The notes: generated from the sequence alone by a model not told the origin. Shown: positions 52,173 to 61,229, numbered from the stretch's first letter. The stretch is DNA of 64,000 bases from Arthrobacter sp. NicSoilB4 (GCF_019977335.1 NZ_AP024653.1:868001-932000); one strand, 5' to 3'. Numbers and translations: made by a program.

Positions 52173-52265
52173 TCAGGCCTTCCGGCTGCGGGCCTTGGGT
52201 TCTCGCGGCAGCGTGACAACATGCTCGAACGCCTTGTCCACCCAGGCCTTGGCGCGCGCCTCCTG
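52173..52265 (-). pseudogene. tfoX-like C-terminal fragment fused after phoD stop
   Basis: Directly after the phoD TAG, in the same frame, 30 codons read QEARAKAWVDKAFEHVVTLP and on to a TGA at 52175-52173. This matches the last 30 residues of the intact TfoX-like protein (QARAKAWVEKAFEHVSGLP). Only the 3' end of a tfoX-like gene survives here; stop readthrough would add it to PhoD. Confidence 0.78.
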
Positions 52266-53846
52266 CTACTGAAGCCCCGGAATCCCGTCCTGGACCGCAA
52301 ACGATGCCTTCGTGGAAACGGGCGCCCCCGGCGTCGTGACGTAGTCCAGCACCCTGAAGTCCGCGGTCATCGCGTCCTTCGTGATGCGGGTATTCACGTA
52401 GCCGCGGTTGTCGTTGTAGAACTTCAAGTGCGGGTTCCAGGCCATCACCGGGTCAGTCGTGGATCCTGAGCCATTGCCGGTGGACGAGATTGACGTGCAG
52501 ACCAGCTCCGTCCCGACCGCGGGCGACGCCGGGTCCTTGTAGTCCACCTTGACGTCGTTGGCCCAGTTGCGGTGCACGTCGCCGGTCAGCACGACGGCGT
52601 TGCGCACGTTGGCGTCCACCCAGCCCCGCGTGATGCGGCGGCGGGACGCGGCGTAGCCGTCCCACCCGTCCATGGAGACGTCGTCGATCTCCGGCGCCTT
52701 GTCCCGGTCCCGCTCGGCGAAGAACACCTGCTGGCCCAGGATGTCCCAGCGCTGGGTGGAGTTCCGGAAGCCGTCCAGCAGCCATTTTTCCTGCTCCGCG
52801 CCGGTGATGGTGCGGTCCTCGGCGAGGCGCCCGGCCACGTTCTTCCTCCAGCCGTCGCCGGCCAGCTGGTCGTCCCGGTACTGCCGGGTATCCATCATGT
52901 GGAAGTTGGCCAGCTGGCCCCACTGGATGGTGCGGTAGATCTTCATGTCGAACCCGGCCGGCACGGACGACGCCCGCAGCGGCATGTTCTCGTAGTACGC
53001 CTGGAACGCGGCGGCACGGCGCTGCCGGAACCGCTCGGTGGTGTCGTTCAGCTGCCCGGCGTCACGGTTCTCCGGGACCTCGTCCGCCCAGTTGTTGTCC
53101 ACCTCGTGGTCATCCCACACCACCAGCCACGGCGCCACCGCGTGCGCGGCCTGCAAGTCGGCGTCGGCCTTGTACTGGGCGTGCCGCTGCCGGTAGCCGG
53201 ACAGGCTGGTGGTCTCCGGACCCTCGTGGTCGCGCGGGTTGCCGCCGCCGATCACATAGCTGTCCTTCTTGTACTCGTACAGGTAGTCGCCCAGGTGCAG
53301 CACCAGGTCCGGGTGGTCCTGCGCCAGCCGCGCGTAGGCGGTGAAGTAGCCGTGCTCGTACTGCGCGCAGCTGGCGAACGCCATGGCCAGAGCCGCCGGC
53401 GTCTCGTGCGGCGCCGGGCTGGTGAGCGACCGGCCCACCACGCTGACGTGCCGGCCGGTGCGGAACCGGTAGAAATATTCGCGCCCCGGCCGCAGGCCGC
53501 GCAGCTCCACGTGCACGGAGTGCGCCGTTTCGATCCGGGCCTGCTCGACGCCGCGGGCCACCACCGCGCGCATGCCCGCGTCCTCCGCCACTTCCCACGC
53601 CACCGCGACGTTGCGCGACGGCATCCCGCCCAGGCCGTCCCCGGCCACCGGGTCCACCGCCAGCCGGGTCCAGATCACGAAGCCGTCCGGCCACGGCTCG
53701 CCGGAGGCGATGCCCAGCAGGAACGGATCGGTGCGGAGACCGGCGTCGTCCGCGGTGGAAACGGCGACGGCGGCACCCGGCCAGGCCGCGACGAGCCCAG
53801 CCCCTAGGCCGGCGGAAAGAACGGATCTGCGTGAAATGTTGTCCAT
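52266..53846 (-). CDS. phoD: Alkaline phosphatase D (PhoD family), Tat-exported
   Basis: The 526-aa protein opens with a Tat signal (SRRSVLSAGLGAGLVAAW, cleavage near AVA about residue 28). It then has a PhoD N-terminal domain and the metallophosphoesterase core: FASCAQYEHGYF with the metal Cys, HLGDYLYEY, WDDHEVDNNW and VVLTGDVHRNWANDV. PhoD releases phosphate from mono- and diesters outside the membrane using Fe and Ca. The signature residues all seem intact. The gene ends directly against a tfoX fragment. Regulation by phosphate is likely for the family, but no Pho box was identified. Confidence 0.93.
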   Translation of the reverse strand: MDNISRRSVLSAGLGAGLVAAWPGAAVAVSTADDAGLRTDPFLLGIASGEPWPDGFVIWTRLAVDPVAGDGLGGMPSRNVAVAWEVAEDAGMRAVVARGVEQARIETAHSVHVELRGLRPGREYFYRFRTGRHVSVVGRSLTSPAPHETPAALAMAFASCAQYEHGYFTAYARLAQDHPDLVLHLGDYLYEYKKDSYVIGGGNPRDHEGPETTSLSGYRQRHAQYKADADLQAAHAVAPWLVVWDDHEVDNNWADEVPENRDAGQLNDTTERFRQRRAAAFQAYYENMPLRASSVPAGFDMKIYRTIQWGQLANFHMMDTRQYRDDQLAGDGWRKNVAGRLAEDRTITGAEQEKWLLDGFRNSTQRWDILGQQVFFAERDRDKAPEIDDVSMDGWDGYAASRRRITRGWVDANVRNAVVLTGDVHRNWANDVKVDYKDPASPAVGTELVCTSISSTGNGSGSTTDPVMAWNPHLKFYNDNRGYVNTRITKDAMTADFRVLDYVTTPGAPVSTKASFAVQDGIPGLQ

Positions 53847-53983
53847 GCCGTCGACCGTACGGCGGCCGGTTGGACAAGGTCTGAGGACGATGTGAATGGG
53901 CGGTTAACTACGTGACAAGAACTGTTGACTGGGTTTCGGCAAGCCCGGTTTCGCCAGGCTCAGTCACGCCGAGGGCGCGCAGC

Positions 53984-54463
53984 CTACCGGTACCAGCCCA
54001 CCGCGCGGTCGTAGCTGCACTCCAGAGCACCCGTTCCGGGGGCAATGCCGCCGCCGGAGGGAAAGTAGATGGCACCGAAGTCCGCACCTTGGGCGTCGAT
54101 CCGTCCCTGTGCCCAAATCTGGGCGGTTTCCAGGTCCTTTTCGGGGATGGATTCCCGGGTGCTGTGGCCGCCGCCGAAGTGAATGTCCAGCTGATACGTC
54201 CCCGGTTGGGAGGTCCCGGCGTGATGGGCCGGATCCTTCTCATCGCGCCTGCTGATGAGGACTTGGGCCGACGCATGGAGGATGGAGGGCTCGCTGGCCT
54301 GATTTCCGTGCTCCTGCTGTTTCATCCGCAGGCCCGAGACGACGCTTTCCACGGTGTCTTCCTCCGTGACGACGTACGCGGAACCGTTGGCGTCTGCCTC
54401 TGAGCCGCCGACGCTTTTCAGATGCTGTCCGAATTGTTCGGAGCTGGACTGGCTGGAAGTCAT
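53984..54463 (-). CDS. Hypothetical protein (159 aa)
   Basis: ATG 54463 follows a strong AAGGAGGG ribosome site. The protein begins MTSSQSSSEQFGQHLKSV, is polar, and ends in a Gly-rich segment (FPSGGGIAPGTGALECSYDR). The middle (TYQLDIHFGGGHSTRESIPE) is beta-like. There is no signal peptide, membrane helix or known domain. It stands alone between phoD and the divergent subtilisin gene. Confidence 0.7.
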   Translation of the reverse strand: MTSSQSSSEQFGQHLKSVGGSEADANGSAYVVTEEDTVESVVSGLRMKQQEHGNQASEPSILHASAQVLISRRDEKDPAHHAGTSQPGTYQLDIHFGGGHSTRESIPEKDLETAQIWAQGRIDAQGADFGAIYFPSGGGIAPGTGALECSYDRAVGWYR

Positions 54464-54666
54464 GCACCCTCCTTGAGGGTTTTCGCGGCGGGTGCCGACC
54501 GTCTCACCCTAGACCCGCGGGGAGCATCCAGTCCGGTGATGCGGGACTATTTCTCGGGGAGGTACACATCGAGGGGCTATGGACCTCCCGCACCCTTTGG
54601 GAAGCCTGCACGTAATGTGCCGCCAGACCCTATCTAGCTGGCGCAGATTGAAGCAAGATACTCCGC

Positions 54667-55953
54667 ATGAAAACAACCGTTACAGCTGGCCTCGCCGTCA
54701 TCCTCCTGGGCTGCTCCACCATCACGCTGGCGGCCCCGGGCAACGCGGCGACCGCGAGCAGCGCGGCGACCCGGTCGTCATCCGTCGCGGGGCACATCAT
54801 GGTCAAGTTCCGCGACAACGGCGCGGCAGCAGGCGTACTGAGCCAGCACGGCCTTGGGGAGGGACCCGGCATCGGGAGCACTGGCGCTCGACTCGTCAAC
54901 GTACCGGCCGGCCGGGAGCTCCAGCTCATCGAAGCCCTCAGCCGGAACCCGGCAGTTGAGTACGCCGAGCCGGACGAGACCGTTACCGCTGCTTCCTCGG
55001 ACGAGTATTTCCCCCGCCAGTACGCCCTGCAAAACAACGGCCAGGCATTCACCAACACTGCCGGCACGCTGTCCGTGGCCCAGGGCACGGCGGACGCTGA
55101 TGTCGACGCCGTCGAGGCCTGGGGCTTAACGACGGGCAGCGGCATCAAAGTCGCCGTCCTCGATTCCGGGGTCGCCAGCGACAACCCCGACATCACCCCG
55201 AAGGTCGCTGCGCGCGCCAACTTCACCAACGGGAAAGCCGGTGAAGACAACTATGGGCACGGCACGCACGTTGCCGGCATAGTTGCCGCCACCGCCAACA
55301 ACACGGTTGGCGTCGCCGGCGTGTGCCCGGGCTGCACCATCCTGGACGGCAAAGTCCTCAACGACAGCGGGGTCGGCTCCAGCTCGAGCCTTGCGAACGG
55401 CATCAACTGGGCCGTGACCAACGGCGCGAAAGTCATCAATATGAGCCTCGGCGTGCGGGCGTCCCGTACCCTCGAAGCCGCCGTCAACAACGCCTGGAGC
55501 AAGGGGGTGGTGCTCGTAGCCGCAGCAGGCAACGGCAGCAACCAGACCAAGATCTACCCGGGCGCCTACCCCAACGTCATCGCCGTCGCCGCCACGGACA
55601 ACACCGACGCCAAAGCATCGTTCTCCACCTACGGGGCCAGCTGGGTGGACGTCGCGGCACCCGGAGTCAATGTCTACTCCACGTTCCCGAACCACACGTT
55701 TGTCCTTGGGACGCAGAACAAGCGCTCCTTCGGGTACGACGTCGGCAACGGCACCTCCATGTCCTCGCCCATCGTCGCTGCCACCGCCGCGCTTGCCTGG
55801 AGCTCTCACAAGAGCGCCACGAACGCCACCGTCCGCGCAATCATCGAATCAACCGCCGACGATATTTCCGGCACGGGCACTTTCTGGGAACATGGGCGGG
55901 TAAACGCCGACAAGGCCGTCCGGTATCCGCCGGTAGAGCCGCCCGCAATGTAA
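54667..55953 (+). CDS. Secreted subtilisin-like serine protease (S8)
   Basis: The 428-aa preproprotein has a signal peptide (TAGLAVILLGCSTITLAAPG), an inhibitor-I9-like propeptide (HIMVKFRDN onward) and a subtilase domain with the triad Asp166 (VAVLDSG), His198 (GHGTHVAG) and Ser364 (NGTSMSSP), plus oxyanion Asn289 (AAAGNGS). The C-G-C pair in GVCPGCT suggests a disulfide. It should be exported, cleave its own propeptide and degrade proteins outside the cell. No cell-wall anchor is present. The ribosome site before ATG 54667 is weak. The acyltransferase gene follows after 21 nt and may be co-transcribed. Confidence 0.93.
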   Translation: MKTTVTAGLAVILLGCSTITLAAPGNAATASSAATRSSSVAGHIMVKFRDNGAAAGVLSQHGLGEGPGIGSTGARLVNVPAGRELQLIEALSRNPAVEYAEPDETVTAASSDEYFPRQYALQNNGQAFTNTAGTLSVAQGTADADVDAVEAWGLTTGSGIKVAVLDSGVASDNPDITPKVAARANFTNGKAGEDNYGHGTHVAGIVAATANNTVGVAGVCPGCTILDGKVLNDSGVGSSSSLANGINWAVTNGAKVINMSLGVRASRTLEAAVNNAWSKGVVLVAAAGNGSNQTKIYPGAYPNVIAVAATDNTDAKASFSTYGASWVDVAAPGVNVYSTFPNHTFVLGTQNKRSFGYDVGNGTSMSSPIVAATAALAWSSHKSATNATVRAIIESTADDISGTGTFWEHGRVNADKAVRYPPVEPPAM

Positions 55954-55974
55954 CGAACTGGTAACATAAGGTGA

Positions 55975-57201
55975 ATGCGCTCTAAGTCTGGTCAATCAAG
56001 AGTCACTCAACTGGACGGCCTCAGGGGGATTGCCGCCCTGGTGGTCGTCGCCTGCCACGTCATGTCGACGCTCCCCGGAATCGGGAGCGCTGTCAGCGGC
56101 GACCGCTCCGCGGAACTCACCGCCGCGGAGTCATGGGCTGTCTTTTCTCCACTGCACGTCCTCTGGAACGGCACTCCGGCTGTCCACGTCTTTTTTGTGC
56201 TCTCCGGCTTCGTGCTGGTCCTGCCGTTCACCCGGCCGGGGGCGGCCAAGAGCTGGGCGCAGTACTACGCCAAGCGCTTCTTCCGCCTCTACCTGCCGGC
56301 CTGGGCGTCCCTGGCCGTGGCCGTTGCGTTGATCCTGATGATTCCCCGGACGGCGTCGCCGCTGCAGAGCCCGTGGGCGGACATGTATGTGATCGACCCC
56401 AGCGTGGGCCAGGTCTTCAAGGATTCCCTGCTCATGCTGAGCGCAAGCACCATCAACACGCCACTGTGGTCGCTCAAGTGGGAGGTCGCGTTCTCGCTCC
56501 TGCTCCCGGCCTACGTCTTCATCGCCCTCCGCTGGCGGCGCTTCTGGCACGTGAAGATCGGCATCGCACTCCTGCTCGCCGTGGTGGGAGCCCTGCAGGA
56601 CGTGGACTGGCTGTCCTACCTCCCGATCTTCGCCATCGGAGCCGTCCTCGGCGCCGAGCGCGAGCGGATCAGCGCGCTGACCCGGTCCTGGCCCCGCGGC
56701 GGCTGGTTCGTCGTGGCCGCCGCTGGCATATTCCTGGCCAACGCGGAATGGATCAGCCCCGAGCAGCCGATCCCCGGCGTCGAGGCCGTCGTCACCGTGG
56801 GCGCCCTGCTGATCGTCCTGCTGTTCGTGTCCTGCGGCTCGGCCAAGAAACTCGGTGACACGGCCGTGGCGCAATGGCTGGGACGCGTGTCCTTCAGCCT
56901 CTACCTGGTGCACCTTCCGATCATCCTGGCCGGCGTCACCCTGCTGCGATCCGTATCGCTCCCGCTGGCGCTCGCCGTCTCGGTGGTTGCCTCGTTCGTG
57001 ATCGCCGAGCTGTTCTTCCGCTACGTGGAACAACCCGCCCACCGGCTCTCGACGGCGGCAGGGCGTGCGGTGGAGCGCCGGACCCGCCGCGGCGAGCGCG
57101 TGGAAACTCCGTACATTCCGGCCACCCCGGCGGCGGCGCCGGCCCCGGTTGAGCGCCAGCCCGTCCGGGTGATGGCGGACGCGACGTCGGGCCACCGGTA
57201 G
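55975..57201 (+). CDS. Acyltransferase family 3 membrane protein
   Basis: The 408-aa protein starts TQLDGLRGIAALVVVACHVM with the AT3 LDGLRG motif and the catalytic-type His in helix 1. It goes on with FFVLSGFVLVLPF, KRFFRLYLPAW and about ten membrane helices, ending in a Pro/Ala-rich cytosolic or extracellular tail (ATPAAAPAPVERQPV). AT3 proteins transfer acyl groups to exopolysaccharide, peptidoglycan or secondary-metabolite acceptors across the membrane. Acceptor unknown. AAGGTGA is just upstream of ATG 55975. Confidence 0.9.
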   Translation: MRSKSGQSRVTQLDGLRGIAALVVVACHVMSTLPGIGSAVSGDRSAELTAAESWAVFSPLHVLWNGTPAVHVFFVLSGFVLVLPFTRPGAAKSWAQYYAKRFFRLYLPAWASLAVAVALILMIPRTASPLQSPWADMYVIDPSVGQVFKDSLLMLSASTINTPLWSLKWEVAFSLLLPAYVFIALRWRRFWHVKIGIALLLAVVGALQDVDWLSYLPIFAIGAVLGAERERISALTRSWPRGGWFVVAAAGIFLANAEWISPEQPIPGVEAVVTVGALLIVLLFVSCGSAKKLGDTAVAQWLGRVSFSLYLVHLPIILAGVTLLRSVSLPLALAVSVVASFVIAELFFRYVEQPAHRLSTAAGRAVERRTRRGERVETPYIPATPAAAPAPVERQPVRVMADATSGHR

Positions 57202-57350
57202 CCGCCATAGGAAGGCATGCCTCTCACAGTGCCGTGTTCGTCAAGGGTGTTTTGGTTCAGTGCGGCTGCACTACATTTTTTCTATGGCCATGGGTAAACA
57301 ACGGCGCTCTGACCCCGTGTAGGAATTTCTACTCAAGGAGTGGGAAGGTC

Positions 57351-58088
57351 ATGAATTCACGCACCAGAATCTTCCTTGGTGTCATCGTCCTGATGCTGGT
57401 TGTTGGCGGGGTGACGCTCTTTGGGTTCAACAACACCAACAGGAGCAGGGCCGCGGAGTACAACCCGCAGATCAACCCCGCCGATTTCACCACCAACATC
57501 ACCAACCAATACTTCGCCCTCCCGGTCGGCAAAAAAATGACGTACGAGACCGCCGAGCAGGGAAAGGTCACCGAGAGGGTTGAGATCGAAATCCTGCCGG
57601 AGACCATGACCATAGGGGGCGTGGAGACCGTGGTGTATCTGGACAAGGAATACAAGAACGGGCAGCTCGTCGAGGAAACCCGGGATTACCTGGCGCAACA
57701 CAAGAACGGCGACGTCTGGTACTTCGGCGAGGAAGTGGACAACTACTGGAACGGGATGTTGTTGAACCACTCCGGCAGCTTCCTGCACGGAAAAGACGGG
57801 GCAAAAGCCGGCATCTGGATGAAGGCTGAGCAGCGCATCGGCGATTCCTACCGGCAGGAATATTACGTTGGCCATGCCGAAGACATCCGGGACACCATCG
57901 CCACCGGCGAGACCGTCACGACGAAATCCGGCACCTACACCGACTGCGTCAAGGTCTACGACTGGACGCCGCTGGAAAAGAATGCGCGGGAGTACAAATA
58001 CCACTGCCCCGAGGTCGGTGCGCTGGTCCTGACCGAGGACCTGGAGACAGGGAGCCGGTCGGAACTCGTGAATGTTGTCCAGCCGTAG
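57351..58088 (+). CDS. Membrane-anchored or secreted hypothetical protein (245 aa)
   Basis: ATG 57351 has AAGGAG and GGAAGG upstream; the longer frame from 57234 is rejected. An N-terminal hydrophobic helix (IFLGVIVLMLVVGGVTLFGF, about 7-26) anchors or exports the protein. The rest is beta-rich with GKKMTYETAEQGKVTERVEI, YLAQHKNGDVWYFGEEVDNY and WTPLEKNAREYKYHCPEVGA, a repeated-strand pattern that I recall from uncharacterised bacterial lipocalin-like proteins. No catalytic motif is evident. Transcribed alone. Confidence 0.75.
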   Translation: MNSRTRIFLGVIVLMLVVGGVTLFGFNNTNRSRAAEYNPQINPADFTTNITNQYFALPVGKKMTYETAEQGKVTERVEIEILPETMTIGGVETVVYLDKEYKNGQLVEETRDYLAQHKNGDVWYFGEEVDNYWNGMLLNHSGSFLHGKDGAKAGIWMKAEQRIGDSYRQEYYVGHAEDIRDTIATGETVTTKSGTYTDCVKVYDWTPLEKNAREYKYHCPEVGALVLTEDLETGSRSELVNVVQP

Positions 58089-58176
58089 CCGCTGAACAGC
58101 GCATCGTCCTTCAGCCGGCTCGTCTCCGTATGGGAGAGGAGGCCAGGCGCGGCATTCAGGCGCCCGACGTCGGCGG

Positions 58177-58560
58177 CTACCTCTTGGGCCGCGCCTTGGA
58201 AGCCTTCGGCTCCTTGGGCGGCAGGCCGGACACGTGCTCAAATGCTTTCTCGACCCAGGCCTTGGCGCGCGCCTGATCGCCGTCGCCCTCGGCGTTCCAG
58301 ACTTCCGGCAGCCCGGTGTAGCCGCCCATGGGGCGCTCGGCCGGCCCGAACGGAACGGTCCGCTCGGTGCTCTCAAGCGTCTCCTTGTCCGCCTCGGCCA
58401 GCTTCACGCCAATGGTGGGGCCGAACAGGCCGGCGAACATGTTCCCGTTCACGAAGGCCCCCAGGTTTCCGAACATCGGCTTGACGACCACCTCGGGATG
58501 GTCAGGCAGCACCGAGCGGAAGTGTTCCTTGTCGGCGTCGGACGCTTTCGGCATTTCCAT
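58177..58560 (-). CDS. TfoX/Sxy N-terminal-domain family protein, intact copy
   Basis: The 127-aa protein starts at ATG 58560 with GAGGA upstream (ATG 58554 is possible). It shows the TfoX N-terminal pattern: VVVKPMFGNLGAFVNGNMFAGLFG, VKLAEADKETL, and a basic C-terminal tail (PPKEPKASKARPKR). TfoX/Sxy proteins regulate competence in proteobacteria; the short actinobacterial forms have no known function. Two decayed relatives lie at 48552-48680 and 52173-52265, which share parts of this gene and, for the first, its upstream region. Confidence 0.85.
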   Translation of the reverse strand: MEMPKASDADKEHFRSVLPDHPEVVVKPMFGNLGAFVNGNMFAGLFGPTIGVKLAEADKETLESTERTVPFGPAERPMGGYTGLPEVWNAEGDGDQARAKAWVEKAFEHVSGLPPKEPKASKARPKR

Positions 58561-58594
58561 AAGTCTTCCTCGAGTCACGGGTGTCGGGCTGATG

Positions 58595-58626
58595 TTCCTG
58601 CAGGATATGCCCGCGGCCCGGCACGG
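58595..58626 (-). repeat. 32-nt identical upstream element, copy 2
   Basis: Identical to 48713-48744 and likewise just upstream of a tfoX-like start. It contains the CCTGCAGG palindrome and a TATCCT hexamer on the minus strand that could be the -10 box. Confidence 0.8.
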
Positions 58627-58835
58627 CACAGGCGGCCCGCCGGGCCGTCAGTGCGGGCGGGCAGGGGCCGGGCGGGCTGCCCCGGACGGCCCGAAGGCGG
58701 GGCCGTGGTAAGCCGTCCCGCAAATCTCCTGTAGTGTTGATCCTGTTGTTGTGTTTATGCAGTTCGTAGTTCAGGCAGTACGCAAGGTTGAAAGACCTTG
58801 TTCTTCTGAAGCAGCGGTTTTGAGCACCCCACACC

Positions 58836-58865
58836 GGAGGACCCGAAAGTCGGGACTTTTCCTCC
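58836..58865 (+). promoter_or_regulatory. Hairpin in cold-shock gene leader
   Basis: GGAGGA (58836-58841) pairs with TCCTCC (58860-58865), enclosing an inner stem CCCGA/TCGGG with an AAG loop. It ends 23 nt before the cold-shock start codon. Long structured leaders that refold in the cold are typical of cspA genes, so this is a candidate temperature-sensing element. Confidence 0.55.
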
Positions 58866-58888
58866 ACCTTCACGAAGGACAAAAAATA

Positions 58889-59092
58889 ATGGCTACTGGT
58901 ACCGTCAAATGGTTTAACGCTGAAAAGGGCTTCGGCTTCATTTCCCCCGATGACTCCTCACAGGACGTCTTCGCACACTACTCCGCGATCGCCTCTTCCG
59001 GCTTCCGCTCCCTCGAAGAGAACCAGAAGGTCTCCTTCGAAACCGAGCAGGGCCCCAAGGGTCCCCAGGCCGTAAACATCCAGGCTCTCTAA
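58889..59092 (+). CDS. cspA: Cold-shock protein (CspA family)
   Basis: The 67-aa single cold-shock domain has [18 protein letters not shown] (RNP1, 13-18) and VFAHY (RNP2, 27-31), the OB-fold residues that bind single-stranded RNA or DNA. It acts as an RNA chaperone. GAAGGA lies 10 nt before ATG 58889. The leader is at least 140 nt long and structured. A strong terminator follows at 59143-59177, so the gene is monocistronic. Confidence 0.97.
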   Translation: MATGTVKWFNAEKGFGFISPDDSSQDVFAHYSAIASSGFRSLEENQKVSFETEQGPKGPQAVNIQAL

Positions 59093-59142
59093 GACTTAGC
59101 TTCCAGCTAACTCTTCTGAGTCCGGAACCTTACAGGTTTCGA

Positions 59143-59177
59143 GCAGGGTCCGTCATTGACGGGCCCTGCTTTTGTTT
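59143..59177 (+). terminator. Rho-independent terminator of cold-shock gene
   Basis: GCAGGGTCCGTC (59143-59154) pairs with GACGGGCCCTGC (59158-59169) through one G-U step and a 3-nt loop, followed by TTTTGTTT. It lies 51 nt after the cspA stop. Confidence 0.92.
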
Positions 59178-59215
59178 AACCCGGATGTGCTGGTTCCCAA
59201 GTAGCTAGCAGTTAA

Positions 59216-59241
59216 GGCCGTTTTGAGCCCTCAAAACGGCC
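59216..59241. terminator. Perfect inverted repeat, possible terminator
   Basis: GGCCGTTTTG (59216-59225) pairs with CAAAACGGCC (59232-59241) around AGCCCT. It lies between the cspA terminator and the end of the minus-strand regulator gene and could terminate the latter, although the following T-run is poor. Confidence 0.5.
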
Positions 59242-59290
59242 CCTGCTGCCAGTCAGTTGGGGTGGGCCGCCTAACTCACTGCCGGTCGGC

Positions 59291-61108
59291 TCACAGGGTG
59301 ACGCTGTGCCGGCGGGCCAGGAACGCGGTCAGCGCGGGGTTGTCGATTTCCTTGGCCAGCCAGGGCACGGACTGGGCTGCCGCCTCGTCGCCGAGCGCCG
59401 CCCGGTGCGACTGCGCCCGGACCACGAACTCCCGCATGCCGCTCCGGCTGGCAAGCCTGGCCAGCCGCTCTGTGAACTGGGATGCCCGCGGCGAGCCAGT
59501 GGCGATGGTGACTTCGGCCGCGACATCGAGCAGCCGGGCCGTGTACCAGAGATACCACGGCTTGGGCTCCAGGCCCCGGTCGATCCAGTGCTCGGCGGCG
59601 GCCAGGTCCCCGTGGGCCAGGAACAGCCGCGCCTCGGCACCCGCGGCCAGGGCAAGATAGCAGTGGTCGCCGGCGAGTTCGGCCATGACCCAGGACCGGT
59701 CGATCAGGTCCGCCGCCTCCTCCAGCCGCCCAGCGGCCAGGTAGGTCTCACCCCGGACCCCGGCTACGAACGGTTCGAACGCGGTCCAGTGTTCCGCCGC
59801 CACCCCGTCCAGTGCACGGTCCAGGGCGGCGGCCGCCAGCTCCAAATCTCCCCGCAAAAGATGCACACGGCCCAGCAGCGCCTCGCTGAACGCCAGCTGC
59901 CGGCGGTTCCGGACCGTCTTAGCGAGCCTCCTTGACTCCGCGAAGGCAGCCACGGCATCGCCGTAGTGTGCGGTGTCCGAGGCCAGCATGCCCTGGATCG
60001 CGAGGATCCGGGCCTGCTCCTCCGGGATCCCTTCGGCGGCCTGCATCGCCCGGTCCAGCCAGCCGGCCGCGCGGTCCGGCACCCCGCGCTGGACGGACAA
60101 GTAGCCCAGCTCGCGGTACGCCGCGGCGGCAGTCCGGGAGACGCCGTCGGGCGCTTCCGCGGACAGCGCGCGGTGCAGGAAATCGGCCACCTCGGCGCCG
60201 CGGCCGCCGGCCTGGTGGATCAGCGCCCCGGACAGCGTCACCAGCGACTCGGCCACGAGGTGCCGGTCAGTGGTCCGCTGGGCCAGGACGACGGCGAGGC
60301 GCAGCTGGTCGAGCCCCCGGTCGACGGCGCCCGCGGACAGGGAGGCGCTCCCGGCGTCGAGATAGGACCGGACGGTGGCCACGGTGGCGTGCAGTTCGGG
60401 GTCGGCGACCGGCTCAGAGTCGGACAGGGCGCGCCGGACTTCCGCCGGCAGGGGCAGGCCCAGCTCCCGGTGGTAAAGGTCCGCGCACTTGGCCACCTCC
60501 TCCCGCGCCCGGCGGTGATCGCCGAGGGCGACGAGAGCTTTCACCAGGACGGCGGTGCAGTCGATGTGGAAGGCATCCCGGCGCAGTGCCAGCGAGGCGA
60601 GTTCGACGGCGTCGGCGGGAGCGCCCGAGGCGAGGGCGGCCAGAGCCCCCTCGTACAGCAGCGACTGGACGCAGTTGTCGAGCCGGTACCGCTGGTCCGC
60701 CAGCCAGGAATCGAAGACGGCGTTGTCCGCAAATGAAAGCCCCTCCAGGAGCTGGCCGTTGACCGTCCGCGGGTCCAGGCCGTGGCCGTTGGCCGAGCCG
60801 ATGAGCTCGAGGGCATCACAGTGCCAGGCCGGCAGGAGTGTTAGCCGCAGCGGGTCGCCGGCGATGGAGACGCCGGCCAGGGTCCGGCGCAGCTCGGACA
60901 GGTTCCAGCGCAGCGCACCCAGCGGATCCGCGGCGTCCGGGAACAGCAGCATCGCGGTCCGGGACCGGCTGATGCCGTTCGGCTGCAGGGCAAGGTAGGC
61001 CAGCACGGCCCAGGCTTTGCGGCCTTTGGGCTGTGGGGGAGTGGTGCCCGGGGACTCGATCTTTGGCGGACCGAGGAGGCGAATCCACGTCTCGGCCATA
61101 GGAGTCAT
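59291..61108 (-). CDS. SARP/BTAD-type regulator with TPR repeats
   Basis: The 605-aa protein has a short OmpR-type winged-helix N-terminus (WIRLLGPPKIESPG, GRKAWAVLAYLALQPNGISR), then a bacterial transcriptional activator domain (about 110-235; LLYEGALAALASGAP, ALGDHRRAREEVAKCADLYH). About 300 residues of tetratricopeptide-like helices follow (RILAIQGMLASDTAHYGDAV, RGETYLAAGRLEEAADLIDR). It should bind promoter DNA and integrate a signal through the TPR part. Targets are unknown; the small membrane-protein gene is divergent. The start is uncertain (ATG 61108 or 61099), with no clear ribosome site, so leaderless translation is possible. Confidence 0.85.
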   Translation of the reverse strand: MTPMAETWIRLLGPPKIESPGTTPPQPKGRKAWAVLAYLALQPNGISRSRTAMLLFPDAADPLGALRWNLSELRRTLAGVSIAGDPLRLTLLPAWHCDALELIGSANGHGLDPRTVNGQLLEGLSFADNAVFDSWLADQRYRLDNCVQSLLYEGALAALASGAPADAVELASLALRRDAFHIDCTAVLVKALVALGDHRRAREEVAKCADLYHRELGLPLPAEVRRALSDSEPVADPELHATVATVRSYLDAGSASLSAGAVDRGLDQLRLAVVLAQRTTDRHLVAESLVTLSGALIHQAGGRGAEVADFLHRALSAEAPDGVSRTAAAAYRELGYLSVQRGVPDRAAGWLDRAMQAAEGIPEEQARILAIQGMLASDTAHYGDAVAAFAESRRLAKTVRNRRQLAFSEALLGRVHLLRGDLELAAAALDRALDGVAAEHWTAFEPFVAGVRGETYLAAGRLEEAADLIDRSWVMAELAGDHCYLALAAGAEARLFLAHGDLAAAEHWIDRGLEPKPWYLWYTARLLDVAAEVTIATGSPRASQFTERLARLASRSGMREFVVRAQSHRAALGDEAAAQSVPWLAKEIDNPALTAFLARRHSVTL

Positions 61109-61229
61109 TTTACGCCGCGGGGCTCTTTAGCGTCCCGGGGAATTCAGCTGCTGGGAGTCACACGGTTGCTCACACGGCGGCTGCCGACACTGGAGCCATC
61201 CAATCCGCTCTCCCTCTGAGGAACCAAAA

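Noticed and set aside
52572..53807. 411-codon plus-strand frame opposite phoD
   Set aside because: Val/Arg/Gly-rich shadow; PhoD catalytic motifs are on the minus strand.
56131..57195. Minus-strand frame opposite the acyltransferase and 57357-58376 opposite the secreted hypothetical
   Set aside because: Antisense shadows without domain signatures.
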